Assembly (NCBI GenBank): GCA_002163135.1 | Contig: MAAN01000029.1 | Coordinates: forward strand, 1-55,773 | Length of the DNA: 55,773 nt | Direction: 5' to 3' | From: Alphaproteobacteria bacterium 46_93_T64 | Lineage (GTDB): Bacteria > Pseudomonadota > Alphaproteobacteria > Sneathiellales > Sneathiellaceae | Part shown: positions 53,780-55,773 of the stretch, piece after piece | Position numbering within the stretch: the stretch's first letter is position 1 | Layout: each line of letters begins with the position of its first letter | The notes under the pieces: model-generated | Database searches by the model: none | What the model was told of the DNA's origin: nothing | What the model saw: the letters and a program-made list of their open reading frames with translations, nothing else | Translations under genes and position numbers: made by a program

Positions 53780-54865
53780 TCAATATGGAAACGGCCATGT
53801 TCTTAGTTTTTCCTTACCGATAGACCAGAGCCTTGCCAGTCCATGTGGCTCCACAATCAGGAAAAAGATAATCAAAATACCGAAAACCATAAATTCAATA
53901 TGAGACACCAAATCAACGCCGATATCCCAACCGATCATAGGCGGCACGTTACTCAAGAAAATTGGCAGAAGCATGATGAATGCTGCCCCAATAAAGGAGC
54001 CCGCAATACTGCCCATTCCGCCAATGATCACCATAAACAGAATTGAGAATGACCGATTAATACCGAACGCTTCTGGTTCCACTGTTCCCAAGTGAACGAA
54101 TGCCCATAAAGCGCCCGCAACACCGCAGAAGAATGAACTAACAGCGAACGCGGACAGTTTTGTGTTCAGCGGCTTAAAGCCAATAATTTCCGCGGCAATA
54201 TCCATATCGCGAATTGCCATCCAGCCACGACCGATATGGCTGCGAACCAAGTTTTTGGCGGCCATTGCCAAGACAGCGACAAATGACAAGGTGAACAGAT
54301 ATTTTTCAGGTGCAGTATCGAACAGGTACCCCATAATTTTGAGAGGCGGCGCTGTAATAACACCAGACGGACTGTAATTAGTGAACCAGCCAAATTTGAT
54401 GAAAACCCACTCGATAAAGAACTGAGCTGCCAAAGTTGCAACAGCAAGATAAAAGCCCTTAATGCGCAAACTTGGAATACCAAACATGACACCGACTAAA
54501 GCGGCCATTACACCTGCAAGCAGGATCGTAATAACAAGCGGTAAGGTACCTTCAAATTGGCCAATAGCGATCGTCCAAGTAGCAAATTTGTAGGCGGCGA
54601 AGGCACCCACAGCCATAAATCCACCAGTACCCAGTGAAATCTGCCCTGCATAACCGGTAAGGATATTCAGGCCAATTGCCGCAAGCGCAAGGATCAAGAA
54701 CGGAGTCATGATAGCGCTTATGACGTACTCAGTTGCAAACATTGGAATCCCAACGAATGCAATTAGAAGCATCACGGCAATGCCAATACGGTCCTGAAGG
54801 ATCGGAAAGATCGCCTGGTCTTCTTTATAGGAGGACTTGAACTGTCCAGCTTCACGATAAAACAT
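53780..54865 (-). CDS. livM: branched-chain-type ABC transporter permease (LivM)
   Basis: The 361-residue permease has about ten membrane helices. The family block GYAGQISLGTGGFMAVGAFAAY is at about 71-92, and the cytoplasmic coupling loop RSHIGRGWMAIRDMDIAAEIIG at about 208-229. GMGSIAGSFIGA lies near 278-289. It has a long N-terminal cytoplasmic stretch (FKSSYKEDQAIFPILQDR), typical of the ligase-associated systems. It begins 5 bases after livH. Confidence 0.94.
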   Translation of the reverse strand: MFYREAGQFKSSYKEDQAIFPILQDRIGIAVMLLIAFVGIPMFATEYVISAIMTPFLILALAAIGLNILTGYAGQISLGTGGFMAVGAFAAYKFATWTIAIGQFEGTLPLVITILLAGVMAALVGVMFGIPSLRIKGFYLAVATLAAQFFIEWVFIKFGWFTNYSPSGVITAPPLKIMGYLFDTAPEKYLFTLSFVAVLAMAAKNLVRSHIGRGWMAIRDMDIAAEIIGFKPLNTKLSAFAVSSFFCGVAGALWAFVHLGTVEPEAFGINRSFSILFMVIIGGMGSIAGSFIGAAFIMLLPIFLSNVPPMIGWDIGVDLVSHIEFMVFGILIIFFLIVEPHGLARLWSIGKEKLRTWPFPY

Positions 54866-54870
54866 TCTAC

Positions 54871-55764
54871 CTATACCCTCTCAATAATCTTTTCGCCGAA
54901 CAAACCTTGCGGGCGGAAAAGGAGGAAGACCATCGCCAACATATAGGCGAACCAGTTTTCAATGGCACCACCAACAAACGGGCCAAGATAAATTTCTGCG
55001 AGCTTCTCACCAGCGCCAATAATCAGACCTCCGACAATCGCTCCCGGAATAGACGTAAACCCGCCCAGCATAAGAACTGGAAGTGCTTTTAGCGCAATCA
55101 GGCTAAGACTGAACTGAACGCCCAGTTTTGAGCCCCACATGATACCAGCAACAAGACCAACCAAGCCCGCAACCGTCCAAACCACGATCCAGATATAGCG
55201 AAGCGAAATACCAACTGACATCGCTGCCTGATGGTCATCAGCAACCGCACGAAGGGCCCGACCAATTTTTGTTTTGTTAAAGAAAACGGCCAGAACAATA
55301 ACCATCGCCGCCGCTGTCATACCAGCCACAAGCTCCAGCTGATCAATAAAGACACCGCCTACGTCGAACACACCGTCAGGCAAACCAATATCCATGACGC
55401 GGATGTCGCTGCCCCAGATTGTCTGACCAAAACCGTCAAGGAAGAAGGTCACACCGATAGTTGCCATAAACAGAATAATTGGCTCTTGATTGACAAGTTT
55501 GCCAAGAACGAATTTTTCGACGCACCAGGCAAGTGCCACCATCACAGCAACCGTAACCAAAAAGGCAACCGTCCAGTGAACGCCAAGCATTTCCTGAATA
55601 CCGACCATACTAAGGGCCGCAAACAACATCATTGCGCCTTGCGCGAAGTTAAAGACGCCTGAGGCTTTAAAGATAAGCACAAAACCCAAGGCAACGAGTG
55701 AGTAGAGAGACCCTGTCAGCAATCCGCTAAGCAGGACCTCAACGAAGAACAAAAAGTCCGACAT
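54871..55764 (-). CDS. livH: branched-chain-type ABC transporter permease (LivH)
   Basis: The 297-residue permease has about eight membrane helices. It shows LLTGSLYSLVALGFVLIFKASGVFNFA (about 16-42) in the N-terminal part, the coupling loop TKIGRALRAVADDHQAAMSVG, and GGFTSIPGAIVGGLIIGAGE near the C-terminus. The ATG is at 55764, nine bases from the window edge; the in-frame TTG just upstream is less likely. Genes upstream, probably livG, are outside the window. Confidence 0.93.
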   Translation of the reverse strand: MSDFLFFVEVLLSGLLTGSLYSLVALGFVLIFKASGVFNFAQGAMMLFAALSMVGIQEMLGVHWTVAFLVTVAVMVALAWCVEKFVLGKLVNQEPIILFMATIGVTFFLDGFGQTIWGSDIRVMDIGLPDGVFDVGGVFIDQLELVAGMTAAAMVIVLAVFFNKTKIGRALRAVADDHQAAMSVGISLRYIWIVVWTVAGLVGLVAGIMWGSKLGVQFSLSLIALKALPVLMLGGFTSIPGAIVGGLIIGAGEKLAEIYLGPFVGGAIENWFAYMLAMVFLLFRPQGLFGEKIIERV

Positions 55765-55773
55765 CAAAGTTTC

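Overview
The window is a stretch of alphaproteobacterial core chromosome. The evidence is gene order: ffh-rpsP-rimM-trmD-rplS-leuCDB-asd, dapF-mtaB-ftsY-ispZ, mdh-sucCDAB-lpd and atpH-atpA. The cytochrome c maturation genes are of the ccmABCDEFGHI type, and there is a mesaconyl-CoA hydratase of the ethylmalonyl-CoA pathway. By eye the GC content is near 50 percent, which is low for the class. I would place it near Rhodospirillales, Kiloniellales or Sneathiellales, but this is inference. I see no insertion sequence, prophage, CRISPR array, tRNA or rRNA. The window is dense and mostly on the minus strand.

Layout. 1-4.0 kb: the start of the ATP synthase operon (atpH, then atpA running off the left edge), primosomal helicase priA, and a divergent transaldolase-like gene. 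4.0-7.5 kb: a DUF484 protein and xerC, converging on an MFS permease and a glutathione S-transferase. 7.5-16.4 kb: the TCA block mdh, sucC, sucD, sucA, odhB, lpd, read right to left, with an intrinsic terminator between mdh and sucC. 16.7-20.0 kb: an unknown lipoprotein and zapE (plus strand), then a PaiB-like flavoprotein and a YdcF/DUF218 membrane protein (minus strand). 20.1-25.5 kb: sdhCDAB behind a good sigma70-type promoter that carries a dyad. Upstream of it lie a mesaconyl-CoA hydratase and a CitE-fold lyase/thioesterase. 25.8-28.5 kb: a 17-kDa-antigen-like exported protein and an acyltransferase-3/SGNH membrane acyltransferase. 28.6-36.5 kb: ffh, rpsP, rimM, trmD, rplS, leuC, leuD, leuB, asd on the minus strand. 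36.8-41.3 kb: dapF, mtaB, ftsY, ispZ and a DUF3445 gene on the plus strand. 41.3-42.9 kb: a DUF4197 protein, a NUDIX hydrolase and a doubtful small ORF. 43.0-50.1 kb: a complete nine-gene ccm cluster. 50.2-55.8 kb: a Liv-type ABC importer (livH, livM, substrate-binding protein, livF) with a PaaK-like AMP-forming ligase at its end; the second ATPase (livG) is not inside the window.

Functionally, the genes link central carbon oxidation (malate to 2-oxoglutarate to succinate to fumarate, plus a branch that returns C4/C5 CoA esters) with the respiratory chain (SDH, cytochrome c maturation, ATP synthase). They also link translation and targeting genes with leucine, lysine and threonine precursor synthesis. 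I did not find a convincing new multi-gene system. The best second looks are two operator-like dyads over the promoters of sdhCDAB and of the mesaconyl-CoA hydratase operon, a perfect dyad upstream of leuC, an AMP-forming ligase whose usual phosphate loop is replaced, and a few conserved-looking proteins of unknown role.
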